A stretch of DNA of 64,000 nt, taken from assembly GCA_963693365.1 (NCBI GenBank), contig CAVNZM010000007.1, positions 9,672,001 to 9,736,000 on the forward strand. The letters run 5' to 3'. The stretch comes from Amoebidium appalachense. Lineage: Eukaryota > Ichthyosporea. The notes below the pieces were generated by a model. The model did no database searches. It had not been told where the DNA came from and worked only from the letters and a program-made list of their open reading frames with translations. Shown here piece by piece: positions 29,801-42,510 of this stretch. A program made the translations under genes and the position numbers. Numbering within the stretch: the first letter of the stretch is position 1; the number at the start of each line of letters is the position of its first letter.

Positions 29801-31716
29801 CCCCCCCTCCTCCCCACTGCAGGGTGCACCAAATCTTCATCAGTGCCCGTCTGGTGCAGTCTCTTCGCATCACCGACAGCAAGCTAATGGCCCCATTCCT
29901 TGCCCTGGTGGCTGGAGAGGTTCTCCTGCTATCTCTGTTTACGTTTTTCCCCAACGCCGACACCCTGGTTGTGGACCCACTCGATATGGCGCAGTTTCCC
30001 GGCACGGCAACCACATACAGTTTCTATGTTGTTGCCGTCGGCATGAAGTCGTTTGGCGTGGTCCTTATTCTCTGCAACGGACTTCTGATTCTCGCCGCAT
30101 GTATTCTCTCCTACTCTGTGCGGCGTGTACCATCGCAGTTCCGTGAAAGCTCGTTGCTTTTCGTGTGCATCTACCTACTAGCACTTATGGTGTTCGGCAT
30201 CGGTGTGCTGACCTTCACATACACCGTTGAGGACGTGAGCCCCGCCGATCGTCACAACACCGCTACAGTTCTTAATCTCGCTTTGGGAATATGTGTGTGC
30301 ATATGCATGACACTTACGAATGCGCTATTGTTCATCCCCAGTATTCTTACTGTGTGGGACATCAAGTTGTTCAGTGCACACAGTAGTCTCAGCTCGCGGT
30401 CGGCAAGAGACCGCAAGGCCGACAGCTACAACCGAGCACTAAGTGCCGTGCCGCAGAATGAGGGTGGATTTGGAAGTGCCACCATGGCAGACCTGGAAAA
30501 TAGGTGGGTGGATGAATGGGCTGCACTTACGGGTTGCTTGTGTTTGCTTGTTTTCGCCTTTTGGGGGCCTTTTTTTTTGGAGGGGGGAAGTGGGGGAGCG
30601 GAGGGGGGGGGGGGGGGGGGGGGTGGAGAATCATGATTTCTTTGCGCAGAACCCCCCCCCCCCCCCCCCCCCCCTTTGCCCCTCCCCCTCTCTTCCCAAA
30701 GGCTGGCAGTTGTCCAAGTGGCCCCCCCCCCCCCCCCCCCCCCTCCTCCCCCCCCCCCCCCTTTTCCCCGATGTCCGGCTGCAAGCCTGCACGACGACCC
30801 CCCTTCTACATTGTTTTAACACAATACCCCTCCCTCCTCCCCTTCACAGGTCCGGAGACTCCAACCTCGAGATCCGCAACACAAACACTGCCGTTACCAG
30901 CCGTGAGCTGACACTCCTTCGGGAGGTTGAGGATCTGAACATGCTGGTGGCCACCATGAAGGAGAAGCTGGTTCGTCTGGCAAACCCTCACGACAATGCA
31001 CTGGGCGTGAATCTGGCCCGGTAAATATAATCCCCCCCCCCCCCCCCCCCCCCACCACCCTTCCCTCCCTGCGCAGCTTCGCCCCTCACCACCACCACCA
31101 CCACCACCACAAATGCAATTTTTTTTTGTTTGTCCGTTGTGAATGTGTTCTTCGCACTCGATACCCTGCAGAGGCATACAAATTTTATTGGGGTTGTTTC
31201 GGGCTTGTGCAATTGCAGTTCCCACACACTCACAACTTTTTTATATGCCATAAAACAATGCTCTACGATCGGTTCACCCACATTCTACGAGCTTACGATA
31301 TATATTTTCTCCATTGCGTTGTACTCACCAACACCCCACACAACCCACAGGTATCCACATCTGTTTCAGACGGCATCAGTGTGCACAGTGGGGGGGACCT
31401 CAGCAACCGTGGCATGTCCATCAAGATCAGATCATCCAGCAACCTGGCGGACCCAAAACGTGCCCCCGGCATCCCCAAGACGGTCCAGGCCACATGCACA
31501 AATACTGCCCCTAGCCGAAATGATATTGCAGAGGGTAGTACTCCCTCTACCTCTGAGCCTGTGAAGAAATCAGATGGCGTGGGTGCTCCAAATGATTCCA
31601 TTGCGGTGGATGTGGGGTTGTCTACCGAGAGCTCAACAATGGAGCTGCAATCACCAAAAATGAAAGGGAAAAGGGCAAAGTTTTTGACTCCGAGAGCTAC
31701 CGTGAGTGGACTGTAG
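23272..31716 (+). CDS. Class C (GABA-B-like) 7TM receptor with bacterial-like solute-binding ectodomain
   Basis: Exons: 23272-23352, 23522-23838, 24179-24417, 24687-25179, 25544-25683, 26395-26635, 27080-27281, 27516-27551, 27790-27998, 28359-28488, 28950-29371, 29823-30503, 30850-31006, 31351-31716; phases agree, 1,237 residues. Residues 1-26 look like a signal peptide ending AHG. Residues about 28-700 resemble a type-I extracellular solute-binding protein: [22 protein letters not shown]-like segment [20 protein letters not shown] and GFGAIPLDW. Seven hydrophobic helices follow between about 747 and 1030 (first [13 protein letters not shown], last [10 protein letters not shown]). Residues about 1080-1106 ([16 protein letters not shown]) form a coiled coil like the GABA-B tail, then a Ser/Lys-rich tail. 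It should sense a small ligand at the plasma membrane and couple to G proteins (inference). Uncertain points: the exon 1/2 junction, the exon 6 acceptor and the exon 13 donor, described in findings. Confidence 0.8.
25843..26120. repeat. (CA)n-rich intron of receptor gene
   Basis: Two CA arrays (about 25843-25882 and 26032-26120) separated by unique sequence and CCCGCA repeats, between exons 25544-25683 and 26395-26635. Confidence 0.9.
26698..26752. repeat. (CA)n microsatellite
   Basis: About 27 CA units preceded by CCCA repeats, in the intron after exon 26395-26635. Confidence 0.95.
28625..28850. repeat. Polypyrimidine C-rich intron block
   Basis: Over 200 bases of almost pure C with short T groups in the intron preceding exon 28950-29371. 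The proline-rich reading frames here are not genes. Confidence 0.9.
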
Positions 31717-32759
31717 TCGAACGAATATATCGTGCGTTTAAGCAAAGCGTACAAATCAGGACCTTCTGGAGAGGGGGGAGGGGGAGGGGGGGGGGGGGAG
31801 GGGGCGAAAGAGGGGGGGGGAGGGGGGGGGGGGATTAGCCATAGGACAACGAACAATAGTCATACGTTGTTTGGTCGTTCCTCTTAATGCGCCTTGAAGA
31901 CAAGTAGTTAGCTTTCAGCAATTAGGCAGCACATTCCTTAGTAAAATGCCAGATTCTCGCCGTCAGATAATATTGAACCTGGCCGGTAGTACCTTTAACG
32001 AAATGATTCTTAGTGCTGCAACACTGCATGTCAGGGATTGGGTCAATATCACGCACGTTAGCACCGTCGAAATCTGCCTTTTTGGCACTAATGTTGTATA
32101 CTAGTTAGCACCCAAGGCCCCGTAAAGGAATAAGTGAGGATTTTTAAAATTTCTATACCAACACCCATGCATATGCATGCCATGTACATATTGAATCGTT
32201 AAAACCAAGCTGGGGATCGAATTAGATAAGTATTTAGAATCCGCTTGAATTCTCACCCCGTCGCCGGAAAGGCGTGAGCGAATTAAAATCCTTGGGATAA
32301 ATAAACGAAGATCTACGAAAAGAAAATAAAGGGGGGGGGGGGGGGGAGGGGGGGGGGGGGAGGGGCAGAGCTCCCGAATTCGGCTGATTATTAGATATGG
32401 ACAACTGTGTAATCAACATTCAACGATTTTATTCTAAAGATTAGCATACGTATTTCAATCACAACAGTATTTACATGCATAATAAATCGATATACGCCTG
32501 ACATGTGTGCGCCCTAGATCAAGCCACACCCAAATATATCGACCACACAAGGTCAATGTCCCCTTAGTCTGTCAAAGCCAGTTCGAAGCCACCGAGGTAT
32601 TCACAGAAGCAAACTAAACTAAACTAATTAAAACAAACAAACTAAACTAAGCTAATTTGGAACAGGCAAACAAAGCTAGCTAGTCTATCCCCCCCCCCCC
32701 CCCCCCCCTCCCCCCTTCCCCCCCCCCCCCCCCCCCTCCCCCCCCCCCCAAAAAACGAC

Positions 32760-32793
<34 letters not shown>

Positions 32794-32944
32794 CCCCATC
32801 TCATACCAGAGCCACCCCACCCACTCACCCCATCCTAACCTCACCCATCTACCCATCCTAACCACCCACCAAAAACGGGGCTCTCTCAAACCCCTACTCC
32901 AACCACACAATCCCCGCACCACCAACCCATTAACCACATCTATC
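31717..32944. other. Convergent intergenic region with candidate poly(A) signals
   Basis: Separates the receptor stop from the ARF stop on the opposite strand. AATAAA occurs at 32300-32305 and 32325-32330 (plus), the likely receptor 3' end. G-rich blocks lie at 31770-31835 and 32331-32365. Short AAACTAAACTAA repeats occur at about 32614-32652 and a C block at 32690-32790. No gene seen. Confidence 0.5.
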
Positions 32945-33893
32945 TCAGCGTTGTTTCCTCCTGTGGGGCTCCAACTTATCGACCAGCCACTCGAGGGCAT
33001 CATACAGGCCATCCTCACTAGTTGCATGCGTGGCATGCATGTTCCACACCCGCTGCTGGTACTGCTCCAGCCCCAGTTTGCCCAAGAGGTCTTGGGGTGT
33101 CTGCGCCCCTGCTACATCCTATCCCCAAGAAGCAAAATCATGCGGTGAGCGTTTTTTTTACAGCACTACCTCCCCTTCCCATTCCTTCCTTCTCAACCCC
33201 CCCCCCCCCCTCCCCCCCCCCCCCCCCCCCTTCCCCCCCCTCCCCACCCCTCGCACCCCCTCTTCAACCGCCATCCGTGATTGCACGGACGGAAAACTTC
33301 CATCAGAACTCATAACTAGATACCCCCCCCCCTCCCCCCCCCCCCCCCCTCCCCTCCCCTTACCCCCCCCCCCCCCCCCCCCCCTTCCCCCCTTGCGCTA
33401 CCATCCGGTCTTCCCTCATAAAATCCACAGAAGCATCCCCAATAATATGGTGTGGAAGGCAGTGCATGGCTGTAAGTCGACGTGTGCACGTGACGTTTTT
33501 TGTAAGCCAGCAAGCTTGGACAAAGTCGGGGGTGGGCATGTACAGATGTGTGGTCATAGGTGGAGGCACTGGTAAGTTGTGTGGCAGGCCAAAACGAGTG
33601 ACGGTAAAGGTGGTGGTGTTGGTTGGTTGGCTGGTGGTGGTGATGGTGGTGGGTGGATGGGTGGGGGGGTGGGTGGGTGGGTGGGTGGGTGGGTGGGTGG
33701 GTGGGTGGGTGGGTTGGGGAGGGGGGGGGGGGGGGGAGGGGGGGGGGGGGGGGGGAGGGAGGGTAATGGTGGTGTTGTCGTGGTGTGGGGTGGTGGGGTG
33801 GTGGTGGTGGGATGGTGATGGTGGGAGTGTAGTTGGTCGGTGGAGACAGATAGCGCGCGCTCGTGTGTGTGTAAGAAGGCTCCACGGGACGGG

Positions 33894-33924
<31 letters not shown>

Positions 33925-35358
33925 ACAAGGAAGCCCACCTGTTTGTTCGCTAAAATCAAAACGACTGCGTCTTCAATTCCTGGATCGTCTAGCAGCTTCT
34001 GTAGCTCTTCCGCAGCTTCTGGTATCCTTTGCAGGGCAAAACAAATTTTCGGTTAGATAGGAATGCACACTCACTACACCGGACATGTAATTTGTGAGCA
34101 GTACCATCTATGTGCATGTGCGCATACACACTTGGAGTGCTAAATGCGTGTTATTCTACTACATCACAGCCTTGGTGTGGGCGGGTAGAAAGCACTGAAC
34201 AGGAGGGCCAAGGTGAGGTGGAAGGAGACAGGCGGGCAGGCAGAGGGAGGATGGAAGGGTGTGAGAGAGAGGGGGCATGACATCATCCCAAGACCGAGGC
34301 TTCTTACGATAGGCAGTGGATCAGCTATATGTTAACAATAACATTAACTGTAGTTATAGCACACTGTTGTCCACCTGAATCCTACTCTACCCATAAGGCA
34401 CCCCGGGGGAACAAAGAAGAAGAGTAAGGGGTTAAAAGGAGAGGGGGGGGGGGAGGGGGGTTTGGGAGGGGTTGGGAGGGAAGGAAGTAGCACAATCACG
34501 TGGGAACGAAGAAAAATAACCATGTGGCGGGCTTTTGGGGAGAAATGATTGGAATCATTGTTGCCACCAGAGGGAGGTAAGGCAGATGGGGGCAAGGGGG
34601 GCGGGGGGAGGGGGGGGGGGGGAGGAGAGAGAGAGAGAGAGGGGAGGGAGGGACAGGGAGATCGTGAGGAAGTGGGGAGTAAGGAGACAAGGGGACAAAA
34701 GATTGGGTAAGGGGAGCCTAGGGGATCGGGAGAGTGGAGAGGACAACGGAAAAGGGGGAGTGGAGTGGGGGAGTAAAATGGCGGAAAGGGTCAAAGGGAA
34801 GAGGGATAAGGGGACTAAGGGGGAGAGGGGAGGGGGGGGGGGGGGGGGGGGGAGGAGGGAAAAAGGGAGAGAGAAGCGGTGATCAAGTGGAAGAAGGGAG
34901 GAGAGGGGGGAGAAAGGGGGGGGGGGGGGGGTTATGATTTTAGCTGTTTCAAGGGGAGTTTGGAATATGATTAAAGCACAAGAAAAACTTTGCCAAAAAC
35001 CGACCCTCAAAATATCAAGACGAGAGTTGTCTAGAGTGAACCGACGCGTTGAAGGTTTCTGGAGGGTAACCCGTGGGGGAAGGGGGGAGGGCGGCGGGGG
35101 GAGGAGGGGGAGGGGGGGGGGGGGGGGAAGGGGGGGGGGGATGTTTTGGCGTTTGGTGGGATGGTGTGCATGTGTGCCCATGTGCATGTGCATGCGTGTG
35201 CGTGATTGTGTGTGGGCTGGGGTGAGGGTTGAGGGTTGGGGATTGAGGGGAGGGGAGAGGGGGGGGGGGGGGGGGGGGGGGTGGATGCAGTTCGAAGTGT
35301 GAAGGCAGGGGGCGGGGAGAGGTAGGGTAAACGTGTGTGTGTTGTGTGCGCGTGTGGT

Positions 35359-35439
<81 letters not shown>

Positions 35440-36015
35440 ATGTGCACGGGTATATCTGTGTGTGTGTGTTGTGTGTGTGGTGTGTTTGCAGGGAGCCCAC
35501 TAGAGCAAAGGCATGCGATATTGAAGCAACAAGCAACATGAGGGCAGGCACCTTGCATGGTCACTGCTGTCGACGACAAAAATCAGCCCCTCAGCCCCCT
35601 CGAAATAGTGCCGCCATAGGGGTCTAATCTTGCTCTGCCCCCCTATGTCCCATACATTCAACGTCACATTCTGTGGGGGGGTCATGCAAATGTAAATTGC
35701 CAGATGCAAACAGACCGATTATTAAGTAATGACGGGTGAGTATGGGTTCATGGATATTCCAAGGAGATTCCAAGGAGAGATGCTAGAAAAGCATGATATT
35801 TCTACAATCATGTACATAAGCATGCAGAAAGCAACGAGGGAAGGAGGGGAAGGTGGGCAGGGGGTGGGAGGGTGGGGGGTGGATGTAGGGGGAGGGGGGG
35901 GGGGGGGAGGGGAGGGGGGAGGGAGGGGAGGGGGGAGGGAAGCCGTCCATGACGTGTTAGCATGCCAAGGTGTGGGAGTCGGTGAAAGGTCTGGGACTAG
36001 GTTGGTGTGAAAAAG

Positions 36016-36104
<89 letters not shown>

Positions 36105-37448
36105 TGTGTGTGGGTGTGTGAATGAATGTGTGTGGTGGAAACGATGAAAATGGGGGGGACGGGGGCGGAGGGGGGGGGGGGGGGGGCGGGACAAGGCGCC
36201 ATCATCACAAGGGCCCAACTCGTACTTGAAACACGAGCCCGGGGGGGGGCGGGGGAGGGGGAGAGGAGGGTGGGGGAGGAGTGGGGGAGGGAGTGGGGGT
36301 GGGTGGGTGGGTGGGTGGGTGGGTGGGGGGGGGGGGGGGAGAAATCGTGGTGGTGGTGGTCGTGGGCGTGGTTCGGTAAGGGTGGTTGGGGGGGGAGAGG
36401 GGAAGGGGGGGGGGGGGGGGGGGGGGGGGGGAAACAGGGGGATTGACCGGCAGAATGCATGTGACTCAAACGACAGTACAGAGAGAAACGGTAAGTTGTG
36501 TGGAAGTGAGCTCGGAAAAGAGTAAGTATAGCATGCTGGCAGGTGTGTGGCTGGCGGTTAGGTCGGGTGGTGGTGAGAGGTGGGGGAAAGATACAGGCAT
36601 AAAAGCATGCAGAGAGGTGATGGAATGTGTGAAGAAGGCTTGAAAAGGGCACAAGCAGTGAGATGTGGAGGGTGGGAGGACACGGAAAGGATATGTGGGA
36701 GTAAACATAAGGGTGACGGAAAGGGGATTGGGGATTAGGGGTGTGGGGGGGAGGAGGGGTTGTTGCATGGTTGGAAAAGAACTATGCACAATTCTATTGG
36801 CCTGATCATATCTCAAAAACGCAACACCTTCCTCTCACATCGAAACGCTTTCCCCACATAACACACTGTTCTTACCTCAAACTTGACGCACTCCACGTTG
36901 AATCCGATGGTGGGCTGTGTGGACACCATCTCCCCTTGTAGCCTATATAGCATGGTGGTCTTGCCTGTGTGTGGTCTTGGTCAGATCTCAACATCATTGC
37001 TTTATAACTTCCTTCATTTCACAGCTTTTTCAACCCAACTCACAATCATAATCCCTTTTACAACCCCCGTTACTCATATTTATAGCTGCATTAGGTGTTC
37101 CCTCATGTTTATTCAAAGATCCCCCCCTCCTCCCCCCCCCCCCCCCCCCCCCCGGCGTCCCTCCACTTCTGCTAAAAGTAACAATCAACCGTCAACTCTC
37201 AATTGAACAGGAACTTTGCCCTCCCCCTCTCCCCCCCCTTCACCCCCCTCCTCCACCTTCCTTATTCCCGTTTGCTTCTCGTACGTTTCCTGTCGTGATT
37301 TAAATTGTATCCGCGCTCACCCACCACAAACACCAACCTCGTTGCCCCACCACCTCAAACCCCCCTCCTTTACACCTATCTGTTACACTCTTCCCTCCCT
37401 CCCTCCCCCCCCCCCCCCCCCCCCCCAACCCCAAACACACACAGACAC

Positions 37449-37484
<36 letters not shown>

Positions 37485-37765
37485 GAAAAGAAAAAACTAA
37501 GCACAAACACATTGCCACAAGAGAACCCATAGAAAGTGCCAAAAGGGCACTTATCGTCCTGCTTGATCCTTGTGTCAGCCAGTCTAACACTTCCCAGCCC
37601 CTCCTTTCCACCACCCGAGTTTCCAAGAACAACTTTTCATCATAATAAGATCCCTTAACTCCGGTCCACATCCAGCAATTCCCCACTCCCAAAAGCCTCG
37701 ATTTATTTTACGGTCCCCTCTTGCAGTGTATCACACTTCATCGATCTTCAGCCTTCACCTTCTCC

Positions 37766-37801
<36 letters not shown>

Positions 37802-37933
37802 ACCCCTCCCCCCCATTTACTGTCCGCCGGGGGGGAGAGGGGGTGAGGGGGGGAGAAGAGGGGCCGGGCCAGGGGGCGGGGGAGAGGGGGAGGGGGGCTT
37901 TCACATTCGATCACATACACACACACACATAAA

Positions 37934-37976
<43 letters not shown>

Positions 37977-38170
37977 CCCCCCCCCCCCCCCCCCCCCCCT
38001 CCCTCTCCTCTCTCTCTCTCTCTCTCTCCCCCCCTCCCCCGGCCCCCCCCCCTCTCCCTGTCCCCCCCCCCCTCTCCCTTCACCCCCTCCTCCCCCTTTA
38101 CCTCTCTCTGTACTCCCCCCCCCCCCCTCCCCCCTCTTTCCCCATCCTTCCTCCCTCTCTTTCTATTCCC

Positions 38171-38201
<31 letters not shown>

Positions 38202-38504
38202 AAAAAAAAAAAACCCACCCCAATCCCACAGTCCTCTCTTCCTCTCATGCTAACCTCCCTCCCCTCCTCAACAAAGATGTTTTGCACTTATATTCCATGG
38301 TTTCCACCATTAAACAAAGACTTCCCTATTATGGAGCAAAAACAAAAAAAGAAAAACATATTAGTCACAATGCGTCACAGCGGCAGGAGTGTGACATGCT
38401 GCTTGCGCACGCAAACAACACCCACCTGCACCGTCTAGTCCAAGCATCAAGATGCGCTTTGGCTTCTTGAACGCCGAAAACAACCGAGCAAACAGGGCAC
38501 CCAT
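32945..38504 (-). CDS. ARF: ARF-family small GTPase, five exons
   Basis: Exons, 5' to 3': 38504-38426, 36964-36876, 35670-35552, 34026-33939, 33118-32945. GT-AG junctions and phases agree, giving 182 residues (ARF1 is 181). Seen: Gly2 after Met for N-myristoylation and an amphipathic start ([12 protein letters not shown]); P-loop GLDGAGKTT (22-30); switch I PTIGFNVE; switch II WDIGGQ with Gln68; IRPLWRHYF, the ARF effector signature; NKQD at 123-126; [14 protein letters not shown] in the base-binding loop region. Known role of the family: GTP-dependent recruitment of coats and lipid enzymes to Golgi and endosomal membranes. It looks closer to ARF1-5 than to distant ARLs, but the P-loop has Gly where ARF1 has Ala (LDG-AG against LDA-AG), and the middle of the protein ([14 protein letters not shown]) is divergent, so an ARF-like paralogue is possible. 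Confidence 0.93.
33657..33714. repeat. (GGGT)n tandem repeat
   Basis: About 14 copies of the tetranucleotide followed by poly-G, within the last intron of the ARF gene. Confidence 0.95.
35359..35438. repeat. (GT)n microsatellite
   Basis: About 40 GT units in the ARF intron between exons 35670-35552 and 34026-33939. Confidence 0.95.
36017..36100. repeat. (GT)n microsatellite
   Basis: About 42 GT units in the ARF intron between exons 36964-36876 and 35670-35552. Confidence 0.95.
37769..37800. repeat. Poly-C tract in C/T-rich first intron of ARF gene
   Basis: About 32 C; the following 400 bases are largely C and CT repeats, ending in a C run and about 22 A at 38192-38213. Confidence 0.9.
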
Positions 38505-40286
38505 TTGCGAGGGTAGTACCTGCAGGTGGCGCACAGTTAGGCGGGTGACACACGCCAGTGGGTAAGCTACGTCCCACAATTCTTTGAGAAAGCAGACAGC
38601 TCAATAATCAACTGACAGCAAAAAAAAAAAAAAAAAAAAAAACGCTCTCTGAAAATTTTCATCCGCTCTGCAGCCACCTGCATTTATTTCCACATACAAC
38701 CTTAGACAAAAAACCAAATACCCGATTAACACTGCCAGGTGTTACTTATCTATCTGTCGCTTTGTCTTTTTTAGCCAAAGGATAGCTGGGTCTCAGATCC
38801 AGACCCTCTCGTTCTTTTTGTTATTCGTGGTATGTTAAGTGCAGATCGACGGATTTTTCCCCCATCTAAAAGACCATGTGCATGGTTTGTTTTCACATAC
38901 CATGTATTATATAGCTATACACCGTTGATACTTGGTTATAACCTGGCACCGAGCAACCCCAAGCCAGGAAAAGGTACTCAAAACTTGGCTCAAAATGTTT
39001 GTCCGTGGCAGCGAGAAAGAAAAAGTTGGGAGTGAGAAACTAGCAGGCAAAAAAGTATGTCAGGTTTTTCTCACATATTCAAGTGATGCCTCTGAAAATA
39101 AACACATAACCCTACTTTTGAAAAGACAGGAAACAACTGAGCTCCCACTGATCATGAAACAAAACCAAAAAAAAAAAAAAAGAAAAGCAAAAGATTCAAG
39201 ATGCAGAATCTACATAGGCCTACAGCTGCTGAGATGCCACACACACATACGTTTGGTATTCTGGAGCGCTGAGTCAACTGATCGCCGCGATAAGCGTGGT
39301 GTGCCATGAACCAATCAAAATGCTCAAAGTTTTGAAAGTGCATAAATGGAAATGCGAGATTGCCTTTTATAGACAAAAACGTCAACACGCCGCAGTGGGC
39401 TTTTATGCACGACTGGTCAATATTGGGCCATGTCATTGTTGTAAAAAGAATCAACTTAGAAGCAGGTGAACAAAAAAAAGGGGCTGTGTGTTGAAGTACA
39501 TGCTACCTGCACTACAACTAAGATTAGTAAAGCACAAAACAACCGGCAACAGGGCTACTACCGTAACCGTCCCAGCTAAGGTTGCTGGTGCGCTCACAGG
39601 TTGTACTGACGTAAAGCCAATCAAATAGATGAAATTATTCATTTTACTTTATATGGCTAAAAAAACCCGAGCCATTCTTACCTCCAACCAATCAGCGAAT
39701 GGAACATGAGAATGGAAATTACTGGGCAGACACACAGCTGATTGGCTAAAAGCAAAAATGCATTCCAAGGCTTGACCGCTCCAAAGGACCAAAACACGAC
39801 TCCGAGCGCTAACGCCGATGGGGGCCGTGGCTAGGGGTCGTGCAGGTGTTGTGTTTCGTGACTCTTGTAACGTACCGTACACTCTTCCTTTCTGTTAGTG
39901 TCCATTCAATCAGGATTGCCGGCAACTGATTTGCAGGCCGGGCTCACAGTATTGACAGCTCGATAACGATAGAGCATGGCGGAGGTATTAATTTGTTTTA
40001 ACGAAGCAGATGCCTGAACCACCATTGAATTTCATAACCGGTAGCCTAAGTTGTAGGTGTGCTTGTTTGTGCCACCGCGTTAGTTGAGTGGACTTACGCC
40101 GGACTGCCTTACCCAATATTATATTGGAGCAGGAAAACCGGAAGCAGAAGGACTAGATTTAAGGTTGCAATATATTCACGGTTTCCGCTCGAAAGAGAGA
40201 TCGTTGCCTCATAAGACTAGCTAACCAAGCCAAACTAGGTGCGACCCAAGTTTGTTGGGCTCTGAACGCTTTACAGAGTAGTGACC
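38505..40286. promoter_or_regulatory. Divergent promoter region between ARF and C2-VASt genes
   Basis: About 1.8 kb between the two start codons. It contains CCAAT-type boxes in both orientations (near 39310, 39618, 39689 and 39741). An acceptor-like CTGCAG lies 10-15 bases upstream of the ARF ATG, suggesting a 5' UTR intron. No TATA box is assigned. A run of about 22 A lies at 38621-38642. Confidence 0.45.
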
Positions 40287-41979
40287 ATGGCTTCCACCAT
40301 TACACACACGGGGGAACTCACCATCAACGTGGTCGAGGCACGGGGCCTGCGTGGTAGGTGTTGTTTGTCTAAGCCCGGGACAGGGAATGCAAAGCTTTGT
40401 GGTGGCCAGCTGTACACTTGGTCATCTGACGGCAGATAAGAAATTGATAGGCTGTAGAGAGTACATACACCAGCTCCACGGGCTGTGTGGGACAATCAAC
40501 TGAGAACTCTTCTGTTTTTTCAGAGAAGTGCGAGTGCATGCTGCTGCTCTTTGTAAACGGCCAGGAAGTAGCACGCACCAAGAGCACGGGCAAGAAGACC
40601 ACCGACCCCTTCTGGAACCAACCGCTGGTGCTTGACCTTGAGAATGTCCACACCATACAGTTCGAGGTGTCGGACCGCGACCACTTGTAAGTGCAGGTTG
40701 GCGTGGATAGGAAACAAGATACTGGATTTGAAAGGGGAAATGGGGGCTCTCTCACTCTGCATGTCGAAAATGGCTCTCTCACTCTGCATGTCGAAAATCC
40801 ATACATTTGGGGTTTCACAACCGGCCATGTTCTTCACGGAAGGAAGGGAGGGAGTGAGATTGGGGTGGAGAGAGTGGGCGGGTAAGGGGGGGGGAGGGAG
40901 GGGGAAGGAAGAGGGGGATAGCCTGTGTGTTTATGGGGAGGGGAGGGGGAGGGGGGAGGGGAAGGGGGGAGGAGGAGAGGGGACAGGTATCCAGGTAAGG
41001 TAGGATGTTTGGGTGGTCATTTTTAAGTGAAGAGGCTGATGATGGCTCAGGAAACTGTGGATAGATTGAGGAGGAAGGATTGTGCGTGTGGCACCGACCC
41101 GAGACACCTCAGAAGCAGAAACACCTTGCTTTCTATTTAAGATTAAAACGTTAGCTCTCTGTTCTTTGGGCAATTCTGTAAATCGTTCTCGAGCAGGGTG
41201 CGGAAGGGGAAGAGCACGTTCGGGGTTGGGCTGTTGCCGATGCCACTGCTCACAGATCCAGACCAGGATTTCTGGGTATGTGCTCGTGTGTGCTTGTGGG
41301 GGAGGCCCCCCCCCCCCCTCCCCTCCCCCCCCCCCCCCCCCATCTCGTCCCCCTTCCCTTCCCCCTCCCACCCCCCCCCCCCCCCTCCCCCGGACACAAT
41401 CACACACCAGTATTGCTCACACAGCGTCCGTGCCGATTTCCTCTGCTCTCCGTTCCCTTGTCCCCCCCCCCCCCTCCCCCCCCTCCCCCCCCCCCCCCCC
41501 CCCTTCCCCTTCTTCCTTCTCCTCCTCTCCCCCCCCCCCCCCCCCCCCATCTCCCCCCGGGACCGTTTTCTCAGGTTAGTCACAAGTTACACATGTCAGT
41601 GTGCTTCTTTTCACGGAACATATTTGCACCTTACTCAATATATGCCTATTCAGGTTAAGTCGTCTGCTTGCACCCTCTACTCCTTTTCCCATTTCTCATT
41701 CCTTTTCTCCCTCCTTCCACCCCCCCCACCCCCCCACCCCCCGGCCACCGCCGCCGTCTTCCTACCGTTCGTAAAGCTTCCTCCCCTCCCATTAGCATAA
41801 CATATACACAAATTAAAACTACGACCCACAGTTGCACACATACAAGGACAAAAGTATACACACATAAGCACATATGCTCACACGAGCACCTGTACAAATG
41901 TTTTCTCGCACGTAGGGCATCCTGGATATCATTCTGTGGCTTATTAAGACACCAATATTAAGGCCGGATTCTCATGTCA

Positions 41980-42022
<43 letters not shown>

Positions 42023-42346
42023 TTGTTTTTTTTTTTTTTTTTTTTTTCAGGTGGACGTGTCGTCGGGGGGCAGTGTGCATTTCCAATACACGTACATCCC
42101 GAGGATGTTCAACCGAAGAGGGAGCTCAGGTATTCCTAGTTCCCCAATAAGCCCAAATGTCACTCCTATGTCTACTGTAGTTGGGTATCAAGGTTTTTTT
42201 CTTTACAAGAACAGTACGATAAAACCAATCCCGAGGCATATGTGGTCTACAGACCACCTCGTTCACACAAGACACACTCACACACCCATGCACACATGTG
42301 CACGCACACACGCACATATACACACGCACACACGGGCGCGCGCGCG

Positions 42347-42385
<39 letters not shown>

Positions 42386-42471
42386 GCGCACACGTGCATG
42401 TGGCGTACCCTTACACACACACACATGCATACACACATGCATATACCACCACACACGCACACACACGCGCG

Positions 42472-42510
<39 letters not shown>

